This document shows positions 28,401-43,400 of a DNA stretch of 64,000 bases, piece after piece. The DNA is taken from the NCBI GenBank assembly GCA_026874595.1, contig CM049308.1, forward strand, positions 49,402,124 through 49,466,123, written 5' to 3'. Source of the stretch: Sipunculus nudus (lineage: Eukaryota; Annelida; Sipuncula; Golfingiida; Sipunculidae). The stretch's first letter is position 1. Each line of letters starts with the position of its first letter. Made by a program: the position numbers and the translations under genes. Under the pieces are notes generated by a model. The model saw only the letters and a program-made list of their open reading frames with translations, did no database searches and had not been told where the DNA came from.

Positions 28401-31400
28401 TCTGCTGGCTGCTCACAGGTCTACCTTTGTAAACAGCTGGGCACAATCTGCTGGCGGCTCACAGGTCTGCCTTTGTAAACAGCTGGGCACAATCTGCTGG
28501 TGGCTCACAGGTCTGCCTTTGAAAACAATTAACTGGGCACAATCTGCTGGCAGCTCAGAGGTCTGCCTTTGTAAACAATTAACTGGGCAAAATTTGCTTG
28601 TGGCTCACAGGTCTTCCTTTGTGAACAGCTGGGCACAATCTGCTAGCTGCTCACAGGTCTGCCTTTGTAAACAGCTGGGAACAATCTGCTGGTGGCTCAC
28701 AGGTCTGCCTTTGTAAACAGCTGGGCACAATCTGCTGGTGGCTCACAGGTCTTCATTTGTGGACAGCTGGGCACAATCTGCTAGATGCTCACAGGTCTGC
28801 CTTTGTAAACAGCTGGGCACAATCTGCTGGTGGCTCACAGGTCTGCCTTTGTAAACAGCTGGGCACAATCTGCTGGTGGCTCACAGGCCTGCCTTTGTAA
28901 ACAGCTGGGCACAATCTGCTGGCGGCCAACAGGTCTGCCTTTGTGAACAGCTGGGCACAATCTGCTGGCGGCTAACAGGTCTGCCTTTGTAAACAGCTGG
29001 GCACAATCTGCTGGCAGCTCAAAGGTCTGCCTTTGTAAACAACTGGGCACAATCTGCTGGTTGCTCACTAGGATGCAATTGTAAACAACTTGGCACAATC
29101 TGCTGGTGGCTCAAGGGTCTGCCTTTTTAAACAACTTGGCAAAATCTGCTGGTGGCTCACAGGTCTGCCTTTGTAAACAGCTGGGCACAATCTGCTGGTG
29201 GCTCACAGGTCTGCCTTTGTAAACAACTTGGCACAATCTGCTTGCGGCTCACAGGTCTGCCTTTTTAAACACAAGGCACAATCTTCTTGCGGCTCACAGG
29301 TCTGCCTTTGTAAACAACTTGGCACAATCTGTTGGCCTTAAAATTGATGCTTCCACTAACACAGCATAAGGTGAGATTGACCTGACTTTGCTAATGTACA
29401 ATCAGACAATTGTTCACTACAGGTAAAACTTTCCTCATCTGCCTGTCAGTTTATGTCACCTTTGGTTAAACTTTTTTACTTTACCATATAGCATAAACTG
29501 TGTAGATTCAACTTATCATGTTCCCCTGGAAGCTGTGTTTACCATCTTCATCCCAGGTTTAAGACAAAAGGTAAATCCACATCACATGATTAAATCCACA
29601 TGGAGCATTTTTGAATATTGATGTATTCTGTTAGCTTTGATGAAACAATTTCTGTTGTTGTCCTTTTCCTTGACAAGGGTTGCAAATTGTTGTGAAAAGT
29701 AAATACATAAGCATACTTTATGTCATATCGGTTAAATGGAAATTGTGTTTTTTTTTTTCACATAAACCTTAAAGGGACATAATCAGGAGCGATATTATTT
29801 CTATTCTTTCACTCTATTAGTTCAGTTTTGCTTTATACAGAAGTTTCCCAGCAAAACCATTCCAGCACACAGTCTCATTTCCTCACACACTACTGTTTAA
29901 CACTTTGTAATAACCCTGAGTGTTGGTAAACAAAGTCTGTTTACCATAACAAGGCTGTGTGACTAGAGGTCAGATTAAGAGGGGCAACATGCGGTGTTTC
30001 AGCCAGCGGATATATGTATCGCCAGTGAGGAAGATTATATCTGTACAGCTATGCACCCACCTTCCAAGTAACGTGAAACACGGACTTGTATTCCAAGAGT
30101 ATTTATTATATGAACATCAAAATGACGAGGTACGTCTGTTTTATGTGACGGCCCGAACACAAGTGAAGCGGGCGAGGGAAGCGGGCAAGGTTTTCATTAC
30201 TCAAGGGACCATATAGTAAAGATTGTACGGATATAAATTAAACATCCATATAATGGCGTGACCACTTTCATCTCTTCCCATCTCTGGGCGGGATACAAAA
30301 GAAAATACAATACGAAAATAAACATGTAACGAACAGTGTGATCAAGTCCAATAAAAGGATACAAGTTCGAGAACACATGAGAGATCACTCAGCATAGTCA
30401 TCGAGGTATGGCGGTCGACGTCAGATGCGAACGGGTCGTCCATCCTCAACGATGGTGTGGTGAGATTGAGTATCAGCGGCACTAGGCTCCTGGTTAGATA
30501 TCATAGGCATACAATGAGGTTGATCGCTCTTTACAGGACAGGCTAGTTCCTGCGGTATAGCAGGAGAAGCCTGAGGTACTATACTCTGGAAACCATTATC
30601 ATCCTCACTGGAAGTTGCGTCATCGTAACGAAGAGGCTGCGTTGGTCTAAAGGACATTGTATGACTGGGAACGGTGTAACACTCTGACGATTTTATGTGG
30701 TATGACAGAGATCGCAACTGAGAACCGGTAAATCTACGGATGTCGCACCATTCCCCGTCGGTACCGACTACTAGATACCGATCGCGAGCGCGAGTTTTGT
30801 CTTTATCATGGGGGATGTACACGAGGTCACCGACCTGCACATGACAAGGTGATGCTGGTTGTCGACCATGTGCTTTGGCACATTCACTGTAGGTGTGATT
30901 GTGATGGCGTGATGTCTGTTGGTCGCGAATGAGTAAACTATCATGCACTGGCAATGGGCCATTTGTAAATTGATCTCTTTGTGACCACATTTCTCTTGCG
31001 GACATTCCGGAGTGTCGAATGCGTGTATTCAATCAAGATGTCACGACGCACAATACAAGTGGAGTGATGGGCCCCCCTTCCTGTGACTGGCGGAGTAACT
31101 CATCTTGTAACTTGCTTATAGCGCGTTCAGCCACAGGATTCTTGTTGGGATTGTGTATGCGACCAAAGTTGAGGGTGATGTTATGTTGCCTCAACAGGGG
31201 GTCATCTTTCAGTGCTTTAAACCCGGAGCCCGAATCTACCCGAACCACTATAGGTGGGCCATCTAATGGACAGAGTTCTATAGTTAGACACACAAGTGCT
31301 CTGCGGAGAGTGTCATGGCGTTTGTAATCTATGAGGCAGGAAGTGGAGGGTCACTTGTAGATTGTTTGACAAGTGTATGTGGGATCTTTTGAAGGTGGCA

Positions 31401-34400
31401 CATATGTGACAGGAAGCGGAGACTCGCTCGACAGCTTTGTCAAGGTCAAGGGCGTAGAAATGTCGCTGGGCCACAAGTTTGAGTTGGTGGCGAGAGGGAT
31501 GATCGAGTTTGATATGTAGTGCCGTAAGTAGACCATCTAGGACGGATCTAGGTATGATAATGCACTCACGAGACGCTGTTAGGGGTTCTTCACGACGTGT
31601 AATGAGCAAACCGTCTCGAGCAACTGTAGCAATGTTCAGATATCTTTTGACATCTTTGATGTTGGTTGCCTTTTTTGATGGGCGGGTGCCCTGTGTGAGA
31701 TGAGCATGTACTCTACACAAGTCTGGACATTCTGATTGGGTTTTTAACCACACTGTTCTGCTGGTGAAAGGTAGCTTGATAGCTCCTGACAGAATTTCTG
31801 TGGTGGAAATTTTTCGAACGACTGATTCCTCTGTTCTCAAAATGAAGGTACAAATCTGACATCCTGGTTTAGTGGCATTCAGGTGCATTTGGGCTAGCAA
31901 AATCTGATGGTAAATTAGCTGAGCCTGCAAGATGGCGAATAGATGCTTGGTAGCGGCTTACGGTGGCCAGAATTGTACACACTCGTGGGCTTGTTGAGAA
32001 TTCGCCACGACACAATTTCTCGAACGCATGTACACATGGTTTGCTGTCTGTAAGTATGCATGCTTTGGTGTCGGATTGTATTATGAATGGACTGAAATGT
32101 TTCACTGCTGCTGCAATACTAAGGGCCTCAATTTCACATGGTAACCATCTGACTTGATGTTTTCTTAGTTTTGCGCTGAAGAAACCAGCTAGCCGTGGTT
32201 TGTTGTCGTTACGTGTCACATACAATGTAGCCCCCAGACCACGCTGTTTGACTGATCCATTTGTGACGATCCATAGTTGGTCCTCTGCACGAGGAAGTGC
32301 GATTGTTCTGTGTGATGACAGAGCTTTCTGTGCATCAGAAAAGGCGGAGTGTAGTGTTTCATTCCAGCTCAACTTGTCCTGTGACTGATGCCCGGCTAAG
32401 CTATCTTCCAATGGGGCAAGAAAGGTAGAACAGTTAGGGATTACTCGAGCTAACACCTTATATGAGCCTATGAATGATCGAAGTCCGCGAACAGTGTCTG
32501 GAGGTGGGCATGTAGCTAATGTGGCAATGCGGTGTGGACTTGCGTGAATGCTGCCTTGAGTCCAAATCCATCCTAAGATGGTGGCGGAGCGAGGGCAGAT
32601 TGTAGTCTTTGTGGCTGATAAGTGTAGGCCACACTGGTTCAGTGCCTGCATAGTCCGTTCCCAGTTATTATAAAGGTCTTCAGGGGTGTTTCCCCCACAA
32701 TACAAGTCGTCTGCCAGTTTAGCTACCACTCCTTCTTGTAACAGATCCCCGAGAACTCTGCACATGAGTTCTTCTAACGCAGGGGCGGGGCGGGTATACA
32801 CTCTAACACCACGATATGGGGTGACAACACCACAATATTTCATGGATTGGCGGGATAGGGGGATCTGATAGAAGGCGCTGGTGAGGTCCGTCATGATGAT
32901 GTAGTTCCAACGAGCAATGGTACGGAGTGTGGAATCTACGTCTGGCATGAGTGATGGTTGAGGCTTGCTGTACCTCCCTACATCAGCAAAAGCAGTAACG
33001 GGTCGAAAGCCTCCGCTAGGCTTCTTGATCAAGAATGAGGGATTTAGGTATTCGGCTACTATACCTAGGTCCTCCGGGCGGCGAAACACACCTAACCCTT
33101 CCAGTTCATCAAACTTTTGCTGTAGTTCTTTGAGTTTGTCTCGAGAATATTGGGGAACACGTCCTTTACGCTGGGGTGGTGGGACTGGTCCCATGTTAAC
33201 CACTGCTTGAAAAGGTCCAATTGCACCATTATAACCCTTGAACACTGGGTTAAACAGATTATCGTATTCTGTGAGAAGGTTGCGGAACTTGCTCTTTACG
33301 TCAGCTGTTAACAGATTGTCCGGGTCCAGATTTACCACTTGAGAGTGTGATGGTGGCGTGTTTACAGCTCTAGCCTGAGAGGCTGTTTCATTAATGGAGG
33401 GAGTCTGACAGTTTGTGGGGCTATCTTGAGCTACAGGTTTACTCACTGGAAATATTTGGCAAAAATGTTCATTTCTTCGCAGCAACTGTGGTTCTGTAGT
33501 CTTATTGAAAATACGGATCTTATTACCTACCGCTGCAGTGATGTCTGGACAGGGCCATAACTGTGACATCTTTTTAGTTTGCATGTTTGGCGAATCTATT
33601 CGAGGTTCGATAGCCACTGGAACATCATGCAGTTCACTATCTGGGATTAACACTTCCATATACTCTCCTGGCAAAATTGTGGATGGACTTGATGGGGCGC
33701 AAAGTACACATGCATGAGTGCGACGTATTGCGAGTGAATTGATATTCTCGCGCGTGGTGTTGTAATGGAAAATGTGATCATTCCCAATGAGGACCTGTCT
33801 TTTTGCTGGGCGAATGGATACATCATTACAGACCATAAAGGGGACACCTGCAAGCACATCAGCATCACGATCCTCTACCACGAGGGCCTCCAGAGTGAAA
33901 GTGAGGTGATCTCTGTTTAGCGTCATTTTAGTTTCACCCACAACCTTAAGAGGGGTCTGTCCATCAGCTTGTACTGCTAATTGAGAACACTTGGTAATTC
34001 TAACGCCTATATGTTTGGCTACAGACGTGCGTACCATGTTTGTTTCTGCACCAGTGTCAATGGTTATACGAAGCGGGTGGTGATGGAAAAAAGTTTGTAG
34101 ATGCGGTGATCTTTTAACCTGCACTCTTCTAGTGGCCGCAGTATTGGCTGGACTTGTAATGGGGTCACTATAACTTATTGGATCATCCTCTTTAGCGTCG
34201 TCCTCCTGGCTGGAGATGTACCCGGATGCACTTTTGGACTCTGCAACATGTCGGGCACGTGCCATGAACTGTCTATCATTCTCAGGAAGGAACCTGCACT
34301 TACTTAAGAAGTGTCTATATTGGTGACCGGCTTGTTTACACAAAGGGCAGGTCTTCTCTGCGCGTGTGGTATTTGACTGTATTTGGTATTTATTTCTTCT

Positions 34401-37400
34401 AAGATCTGTTGCAGCTGAGCGTAAGACCTTTGCATCTTCTGATGTGTGGAGTTCATCGAGAAGGGACGTAAGTGCCTGGGAAATTTCTGGCTTAACGGAT
34501 GCCAGCGTACGTGACCGTAGTTCTGTTGCGTATCTCTGTTTAATCAACTGGGGTAGATCTTGATGGATGAGTCGAAGCCCTGTGAGGATAACTAGGTTAA
34601 AAAGCTGTGAATCTGACCACCGTAAGTCACTTGGTTGTCAGCCCAGTGAATGTGAATCTGACCACAGGAAGTCACTTGATTGTCAGCCCAGTGAATGTGA
34701 ATCTGACCACAAGAAGTCACTTTATTGTCAGCCCAGCGACTGTGAATCTGACCACAGTAAGTCACTTGGTTGTCAGCCCAATGAATGTGAATCTGACCAC
34801 AGGAAGTCACTTGATTGTCAGCCCAGTGAATGTGAATCTGACCACAAGAAGTCACTTTATTGTCAGCCCAGTGAATGTGAATCTGACCACAGTAAGTCAC
34901 TTGGTTGTCAGCCCAGTGAATGTGAATCTGACAACAGGAAGTCACTTGATGGTCAGCCCAGTGAATGTGAATCTGACCACAGTAAGTCACTTGGTTTTCA
35001 GCCCAGTGAATGTGAATCTGACCACAGAAAGTCACTTTATTGTCAGCCCAGCGACTGTGAATCTGACCACAGTAAGTCACTTGGTTGTCAGCCCAGCGAC
35101 TGTGAATCTGACCACAGGAAGTCACTTGGTTGTCAGCCAAGTGAATGTGAATCTGACCACAGGAAGTCACTTGATTGTCAGCCCAGTGAATGTAAATCTG
35201 ACCACAAGAAGTCACTTGATTGTCAGCCAAGTGAATGTGAATCTGACCACAAGAAGTCACTTGATTGTCAGCCCAATGAATGTGAACCTGACCACAGTAT
35301 GTCATTTGATTGTCAGCCCAATGAATGTGAATCTGACCACAGTATGTCACTTGATTGTCAACCCAGTGAATGTGAATCTGACCACAGTATGTCACTTGAT
35401 TGTCAACCCAGTGAATGTGAATCTGACCACAGTATGTCACTTGATTGTCAACCCAGTGAATGTAAATCTGATCACAGTAAGTCACTTGATTGTCAGCCCA
35501 GTGAATGTGAATCTGACCACAGTATGTCACTTGATTGTCAGCCCAATGAATGTGAATCTGACCACAGTATGTCACTTGATTGTCAACCCAATGAATGTGA
35601 ATCTGACCACAGTATGTCACATGATTGTCAGCCCAATGAATGTGAATCTGACCACAGTATGTCACTTGATTGTCAGCCCAATGAATGTGAATCTGACCAC
35701 AGTATGTCACTTGATTGTCAACCCAGTGAATGTAAATCTGATCACAGTAAGTCACTTGATTGTCAGCCCAGTGAATGTGAATCTGACCACAGTATGTCAC
35801 TTGATTGTCAGCCTTCAGTGAAACTGTTCCCTCTTTCCACAGCCAGAAGACTGCTGCCTTCAGAATGTCAAGAGGAGAAAGATCCAGGGACATCAGGACC
35901 CGATGGAGGGATTCGTTATTTCTACGCTAGTTCTGTCGGAAACTGTTTTCCTTTTGCTTACAATGGGGCAGGTGGTAACCTAAACAGGTTCAAAACCGTA
36001 CATGAGTGCCTGTGTTTATGTACAAACGATTCTCTCAGCTGTAGTGGTAAGTATTTGATCTAGACACTTTAATTGTCTCTTTCATGCCATAAAGACCATA
36101 TTAGGTATGATATATCTTTTAATGTTCAGATTGCCCAAACAGTTTATACCAGGTAATATTTCATCATTTATATTGTCAAGCTGTTGTCATGGGTAAGGGT
36201 TATCATAACAATGGCTGCTGATAGATCAACTTTACAGTCTGTTGGAATTTTTATTTACTTAGAATATATATTATGATATTATGATGATGTAAAAGAAATA
36301 TTGGAAATATGATATGGTGGCCAGGCAGTTATCTTGAAATTACTTTCATGCACAATTGCAAGGACTATTCAGTTGATTGCTGTGAAAATTTTTTACAGAG
36401 GATTGACACTTATGAGAGGATGTTTTTTTTTATTTCATACCAACTGCAAATACAATATGGCCACCAGGCATCAATTTTGAAATTCCTTTCAGATTATATC
36501 AAGAATCATTTAAGTGATTGCTTTGAAATTGTACCAAAGATTGACTGTTATCTGCAGATTAATATGCCCACCAGGCAGTGCTCTTTGATGTCCTTTCATG
36601 TGCAATATCTTAAGAACCATTTGAGTGATTACCGTGAAAACATTACTGAAGTTTGCCACCCTTGAGATGATGTGTAATCTTTTGTTTCAGACCTGTCAAA
36701 ATCCAGTATTGCCAGAGTGATATTAGTTTTGTTTTCTTCTAATGGAGGAGCTTCAGGGTCCCAATCATATCTAGTTATATTCAGGCTACAAGAAATTGCA
36801 GATGTGATATCATCTATAGGAAGCTGGCTTTCTGACATGGTTGAAAGACATTCTGGTAGCTAAAGTCTGAATCTCCTTGAGATTTCGGTGTTTGCCAGAT
36901 TACTGTTATAAAACAGACTGCAGATATATCCATATCAGGCAATTTTTTAGCTATACAGGATACAAATTCTCTTCAGCTGGTGTCGTACTAACATTATAAC
37001 AAAAGTCATGATGCATGTCAGGAATTTTACAGATGAACCCCAAGCTGTTGTTACCTGTACAAACATAATCATATTTGGTGGATGTAAATCCAATCAGATT
37101 ATATACTTGTACAGTATAATTAATAATCAGAATAATCAACAGATATTTTTCAATCATTAATAAATACATTACAGGTGGACCAACAGAAGGACCATCAACC
37201 CTGCCACCAGCACCACGATCTTCACCTTGTCCAGAACTGGACTGTCCACAGGAATGCAGCCATGGAAGCATCCGGGACAAGGATTATTGTCCCACGTGTG
37301 ATTGTCATCCTAACCCCTGTCAAGTAATAAACTCTTACATGGATAGGTCTTTTTTAGCGAACCTGTGAGCTTATGCGATGGTGTGGCGTTGTCCTGCGAC

Positions 37401-40400
37401 CATCGTTAGGTGTCCGTGGTCTGTACGTTAACACATACTATCTTGAAAATGGCAAGAGTAAGCATCACAAAATTTTATGCTTAAAATTAGTCATCTGAAA
37501 AACTCTATCGGATTTTGCTTATTTTTTAGCTAACTGCATTTTCTTAGATTTTATTGGGAAAAAGCTTAAAAAGCTTTAAAAATCTTCTTCTCCGAAACTG
37601 TTCAGCCAAATTGTCCAATATTTCACAGAAATGATTCCTGGAAGAATCTTTCTCAACTTTGTTCAAATGGTTTAAGTTCGATGATTTTTGGCCGAGTTAC
37701 AGGAAGTTGAACTTTGTCATCTGTCCAAAAAAGCATAGTAAAATTAAAATCTCAGAAACGGCTGGAGCAGTCATCACCAAATTTTATGCCAATGTTGGTC
37801 ACATGAGTCATATCTGAAATTAAGGTATTGGTGGCGCCACCTGCATCGGCCTTTTTTGTACGGGGGTCATCAGTGCCTGTATCATACTGACGGCTACAAA
37901 AAACTTCTTCTCTGAAACCATATGGCCAAATTGTTTAATATCGCACAGAAATGATCCTAGGGTAGTGCTTTCTTAAGATTGTTCAAAGGGTTTCAGTTCA
38001 GTGACTTTTGGCTGAGTTATGGGAAGCTGAATTTAGTCATATGCCATAACATCCCATTTTAGATAAGTGGCTACAAAGATCTTTTCTCAAAAACCACTGG
38101 GCCAAATTCTTAAATCTCATACATTAATTATCCTTAGATGTTGACAATATAAGTTTGTTCAAATGGTTTTGGTTCAGTGATTTTTGGCTGAGTTATGAGA
38201 AGCTTAACTTAGCCATTTTGTTGTATTTTCCCATATGAGTTATAAACCTGTAAAACGTTTTTTGACTGAGGCCACTGAGGCAAAATTTGTTTAATATTTT
38301 ACAAGAATAATCTCCTGAATAATTCTTATAATAATTGTCTTTTATGGTTCCAAAGAATGAATTTTGGCTGAATTATAAAGATTGAATTGAGTCATTTTAC
38401 CATATATGTAAGTGGTGTGAAGCAGATACATCTAGCCTGGTATCAGCATCAATTATATCATGCCTCTAGACATTAAGATTTCAGGTTATCTATGGTTTAT
38501 ATTGACAAGAATGTTTTGTAAAAGCTTTTAAAAAAATGTAGATTTATGATTTTAGATATTCCTCATGCCAGGCAATGTTTACAATCACAGGTATACAGCT
38601 CTCTGTGGGTATATAAAGACGGATGTACATGGATTATAAATAATAGATATCCATACTCAATTCAAGATTTTGCCATCAGTGAGATGTATCTGTATTATAA
38701 TTTTGCATTCAGTATGCATCTGTAGTAATTTTTAGCAAACCTGTGAGCTAATGCGATGGTGTGGCGGTGTCCGCCGTCTGTACGTTAACGCATACTGTTT
38801 CAAAAACGACTGGGGCTAGCATCATGAAATTTAATGCAAAAATTTAGCCATCTGAAAAACTCTGCATTTTCCTAGATTTTATAGAGAAAAAAAGTAAAAA
38901 ACCTTTAAAAATCTTCTCCTCCAAAACGGTTCAGCCAAATTGTTCAATATTTCACAGAAATAATCTTTTATACCATCTTTCTCAAGTTTTTTTGAATGGT
39001 TCGAGTTTGGTGAATTTTGGCCAAGATACAGGAAGTTGAACTTGGTCATCTGTCAAAAAAGCATACAAAAATGACAGTCTCAGAAACGGCCGGAGCTATC
39101 ATCATCAAATTTTATGCCAGTGTTGGTCACATGAGTCATATATGAAATTCAGGTATTGGTGGGGCCACCTGCATTGACCTTTTTTTGTACGGGGGTCATT
39201 GGTCATCTGTACATTAACCCATAATTTCTCAGGAATGGCAGGAGCTACCATCCCCAGATTTTATGCAATAATCTGTCACATATCAAATGTTGTGGGATTC
39301 AGCTTATTTTTTTGCTATCTGCGTTTACTTAGATTTTATGGGGGAAAAGCTGAAAAACTTTTGAAGTCTTCTTCTTGTAAACGGTCCAGCCAAATTGTTC
39401 AATATTTTGCAGAAATGATCCCAGAGGCAAGCCCTCTCAAGTTTGTTCAAATGGTTTGCATTTGATGAATTTTAGTGGAGTTACATGAATTTGAACAGTC
39501 ATTTGGCCAAGTAAGCATACTGACATAGTAATCTCAGAAATTACATAGGCTAGCATTACCAAGTATTGTGCAAATGTTGGTCACCTGACTCGTATTTGAA
39601 GTTGCAGATTTTGTGGTGCCACCTACATTGACCATTTTTTTATGGGCAAATACCTCATAATTTTAGCCTCTTTCACCTTAAAATGTTTATGATGAAACTG
39701 TCAAGTTGAATCGTTCAATTTTTCAAAAGAATTATCCTAGGACATGGTTCTTCCAATCATATCACAAAAGCTTTTGTTGGTCTTATGGCCATTATTATGT
39801 CTATTTCAAACTGAGGACTGCAAAACTGTTCTTCTAGAAAATTATTGTTTCAATTATAACTTCTGTAACATTGCACAGAAATTATTCTTATGTGGCCTTT
39901 GTTAAAGTTTGGACCTTTAACAATGAAAGAACTGCATCTTTTATTATTCTAGATATTTTGATAAAAAGTAAATATATCAGCTTGAAAAAAAAAGTCTTTC
40001 AGTATGTGTAAACAGATTCACCAACACTCCAAGATTGTGTCTGTATCTTTAAATAGGTTGAGAAACTGCCAACTGTTTCAGATTTGGCAACAGATCAAGA
40101 GTTCATTCAGTGCAGCCAGATTTAGGTCAAGAGTTCAATCAGTGCAGCCAAGCACAAGGCATGTGATCACCTCATGGGTGACATGTGATCGCCTCATGGG
40201 AGACATGTGAACACCTCATGGGCACCATGTGATCACCTCATGGGTGTCATGCCCCTCAGGGCAGGGCCCCTGCATGAGCTTATGCAATGGTGTGGCTACT
40301 ATTTCAGACTTGGCAACAGGCTAGAGGTCAGTCTCGATCTATTTATAGCTTTGACAGACTGCCAACTGTATCAGATTAGGCAACAGGTCAAGAGTTCACT

Positions 40401-43400
40401 TAGTGCAGCCAGGTATGGGTCAGGAGTTCACTCAGTGCAGTAGCTGCATCTATTTATAGTGTTTGCAGACTGCCCACTGCATCAGATTTGGCACCAAAAT
40501 TCAGCCTTGATCTATTTATAGCTTTGGCTGACTGCCAACTGTGTCAGATTATGCAACAGGTCAAGAGTTCACTCAGTCTAGCCAGGAGCAGGTCATGAGT
40601 TCACTCAGTGCAGTAGCTTGAGGCAGCAATTTGTCACAGGTGACTTGGGGGCAACTGCCTTACTCACCTTAGCCTTGTCAGCCCAGTGCATCAAACTCTG
40701 GGGAAGTGTGATGTATTGGACTGATATTTTGACCTGTTTATGAGTCTTTGATGGTATTCTCATTTACAAGACAGGTGGTGCCACGTACATTGACTTTTGC
40801 ACAGTGTATGTGCCTGCTTATTTCTACAGAGGAATTCGATATATCAGCCTGAAATTGGGCATATTTTTACATATCAAATAGCTTTGTCGTATACAAGACT
40901 GGTAGTGCCACCTACAATAATTTTTGCACCATGTGTGTCCTTGCTTATTTCTCAGGAGGGGTTTGATATATCAGTCTGAAAATTGGCATATGTTTATATC
41001 TCTGATAGTTTCGTTGTGTACAAGACTGCATGGTGGTGCCAGCTACAATCATTAGCTCAGCTGACTATAAGTCATCTGAGCTATAGTCGTGGTCCATTGT
41101 CCGTCGTCCGTCCGTCTGTGTGTCCGTCTGTCCGGATGTCCGTCCGTAAGACTGGCACCTTTCGACACCGTTGGGCCTATGAATCTGAAATTCGGCATAC
41201 AGTTAGATGTCCCCAAAATCTACTATCATGCCGAAAATTGGGTCAATAGGACTTTGTTCCTTTGAGATATTTAGGAAAAACCTCAATTTTTTATTAGAAA
41301 TCTATTTTCACACTTCAGGACTGCCTAATATCAAAACCACTCATCTGGTTTTCTTCATATTTACCATAAATATTCCTCTATATAGTTCCTATGTACATGC
41401 CAGATATTAAGTCAGTATTATATAATTTAAACAAGTTATGGGCCTAAACATAATGGACTTTGTAAAAAAAATCAGGAAGATATTTTGTCACTTAAGACCA
41501 AAAGTGTTTAAGGTAGGGACTTTTTTCCAGTAATACAACTTTAATTAATCAAAATTTAATTGTAAACCAAAAATTAGATCAAAATCTGTTAAATTTTTAG
41601 CTGAGCTGACTATAAGTCATCTGAGCTATATTCGTGGTCCATTGTCCGTCGTCCGTCCGTCCGTCCGAATGTCCGGATGTCCGTCCGTAAGACTGGCACA
41701 TTTCCACACCGTTGGACCTACGAATCTGAAATTCGGCATACAGTTAGATGTCCCCAAAATCTCCTACCATGCCGAAAATTGGGTCAATAGGACTTCGTTC
41801 CTTAGACATAATAAGGAAAAACCTCAATTTTTATTAGAAATCTATTTTCACACTTCAGGACTGCCTAATATCAAAACCACTCATCTTGTTTTCTTCATAT
41901 TTACCATAAATATTCCTCTATATAGTTCCTATGTACATGCTAGATATTAAGTCAGTATTATATAATTTAAAAAAGTTATGGGCCCAAACCAATGGACTTT
42001 GTTAAAAAATCAGGAAGATATTTGGTCACTTAAGACCAAAAGTGTTAAAGGTAGGGACTTTTTTCCAGTAATACAACTTTAATTAATCAAAATTTAATTG
42101 TATAGCAAAAATTAGATCAAAATCTGTTAAATTTTTTAAATATTGGCAAAAATATAAAATTAGTACCTTAAATTTTGCCCAACTTTGGCCACGGCACGTT
42201 TTTTTCCTGTAAGTACTGTGGATTTAATTTTCACAGCATGTACACATAAGGATTTAATCTGTTAAAATCTGAAATTTGAAAATAAAAGCTGCAAAATCAG
42301 GCTAGTCATTGAATTTTTTTGGAGGCTCTTGTTGTATTCCCTTACATTGTCAAGCAGTCCACTTTGATGACTGTAGGTCATTCAGTGCACATCTCTATGC
42401 TCCCCAGGCTGTTGGCATAATTTTAGATGTCCCCAAAATCTCCTACCATACCGAAAATTTGGTCATTAGGACTTCGTTCCTTCGAGATATTAAGGAAAAA
42501 AAAACTCTGTTTTCCATAAAAAAAGCCATTGTTACACTTCAAGGCTGCCTAATATCAAAACCACTGATCTGTTTTTGATCGTATTTAGTATTCACATTCT
42601 TTCATACATTTTCTATGAACATACCAAAAATTAGGTCAGTATTGGGTATTATTTTGAAGTTATGGGCCAAAACATAATGCAATTTTTAAAAAAAATCAGG
42701 AAATATATTTACTCACCTAACATGAGAATTGCGGAACCAAGAGACTTTTTTTCAGGAATATAACTTTATTTAATCAAGATTCAATTGTTTACCGAAATTA
42801 GATCTGAATTTTGCAAATTTTTCAAGTTATTAGCATAAATAAAAAATCAATACCTTAAATTTTGTCCAACTTTGGCACTGTTGATATAATTTTCACAGCA
42901 TAAATACATAAGGATTTAATCTTTTAAAATCTGAAATTTCAAAGAAATTGATTGGAAAGAATAGCTTTTATTCATGTTTTCATACAGCATGTCAAGTGTT
43001 GTTTACATCTAGCCCACCTAGTAGTACAGCCTTCACTTGCATTATGTAACCCACCCCAGGCAGCTTGCCTTAGGTCAGCCTGGCCACTACCAGCAGGCTT
43101 CCCCTCTGCCCTGCACTCCCCCCCCCCCCCAGATGGTGCATAAACTAGATGAATGTTATTATTTTCTGTATTTGATTCATTCTTATTCTAGGCTATTCTT
43201 CATTTTAGATTTTGTATTGTACCACCAGGGTTACAATGATTAAAGTGTACACTTAATTGTGTCCACAAAGTGGTGTATTGCTATGAAAGTGTGGATGTTC
43301 ATCAGATAAGTAATTCCTTACTTCAGAAGAGTAAAAACTTCACCAGGTGTGAAATTGACTATTAATTCCAGTAATAAATTAAAACTGGGATAGTAATTAG

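Larger units (their letters stand above)
29990..34603 (-). mobile_element. Ty3/gypsy-like LTR retrotransposon, 5' end missing
   Basis: The 3' LTR (29990-30264) and a full pol in pieces are present. The N-terminal gag and the 5' LTR are missing: the open gag frame is cut where the 45-bp satellite begins, near 34603. Pol is interrupted by several frameshifts and stops, so the copy is dead. It lies in the L2-K5* intron in opposite orientation to the host gene. Confidence 0.8.

Noticed and set aside
27102-29098. Open frames in the 46-bp minisatellite
   Set aside because: Repeat-derived, on both strands, with no recognisable domain.
34592-35893. Long open frames on both strands in satellite A (up to 498 residues)
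   Set aside because: The 45-bp period is a multiple of three, so frames without a stop in the unit stay open automatically. The in-frame run into K5* is not kept in copy B.
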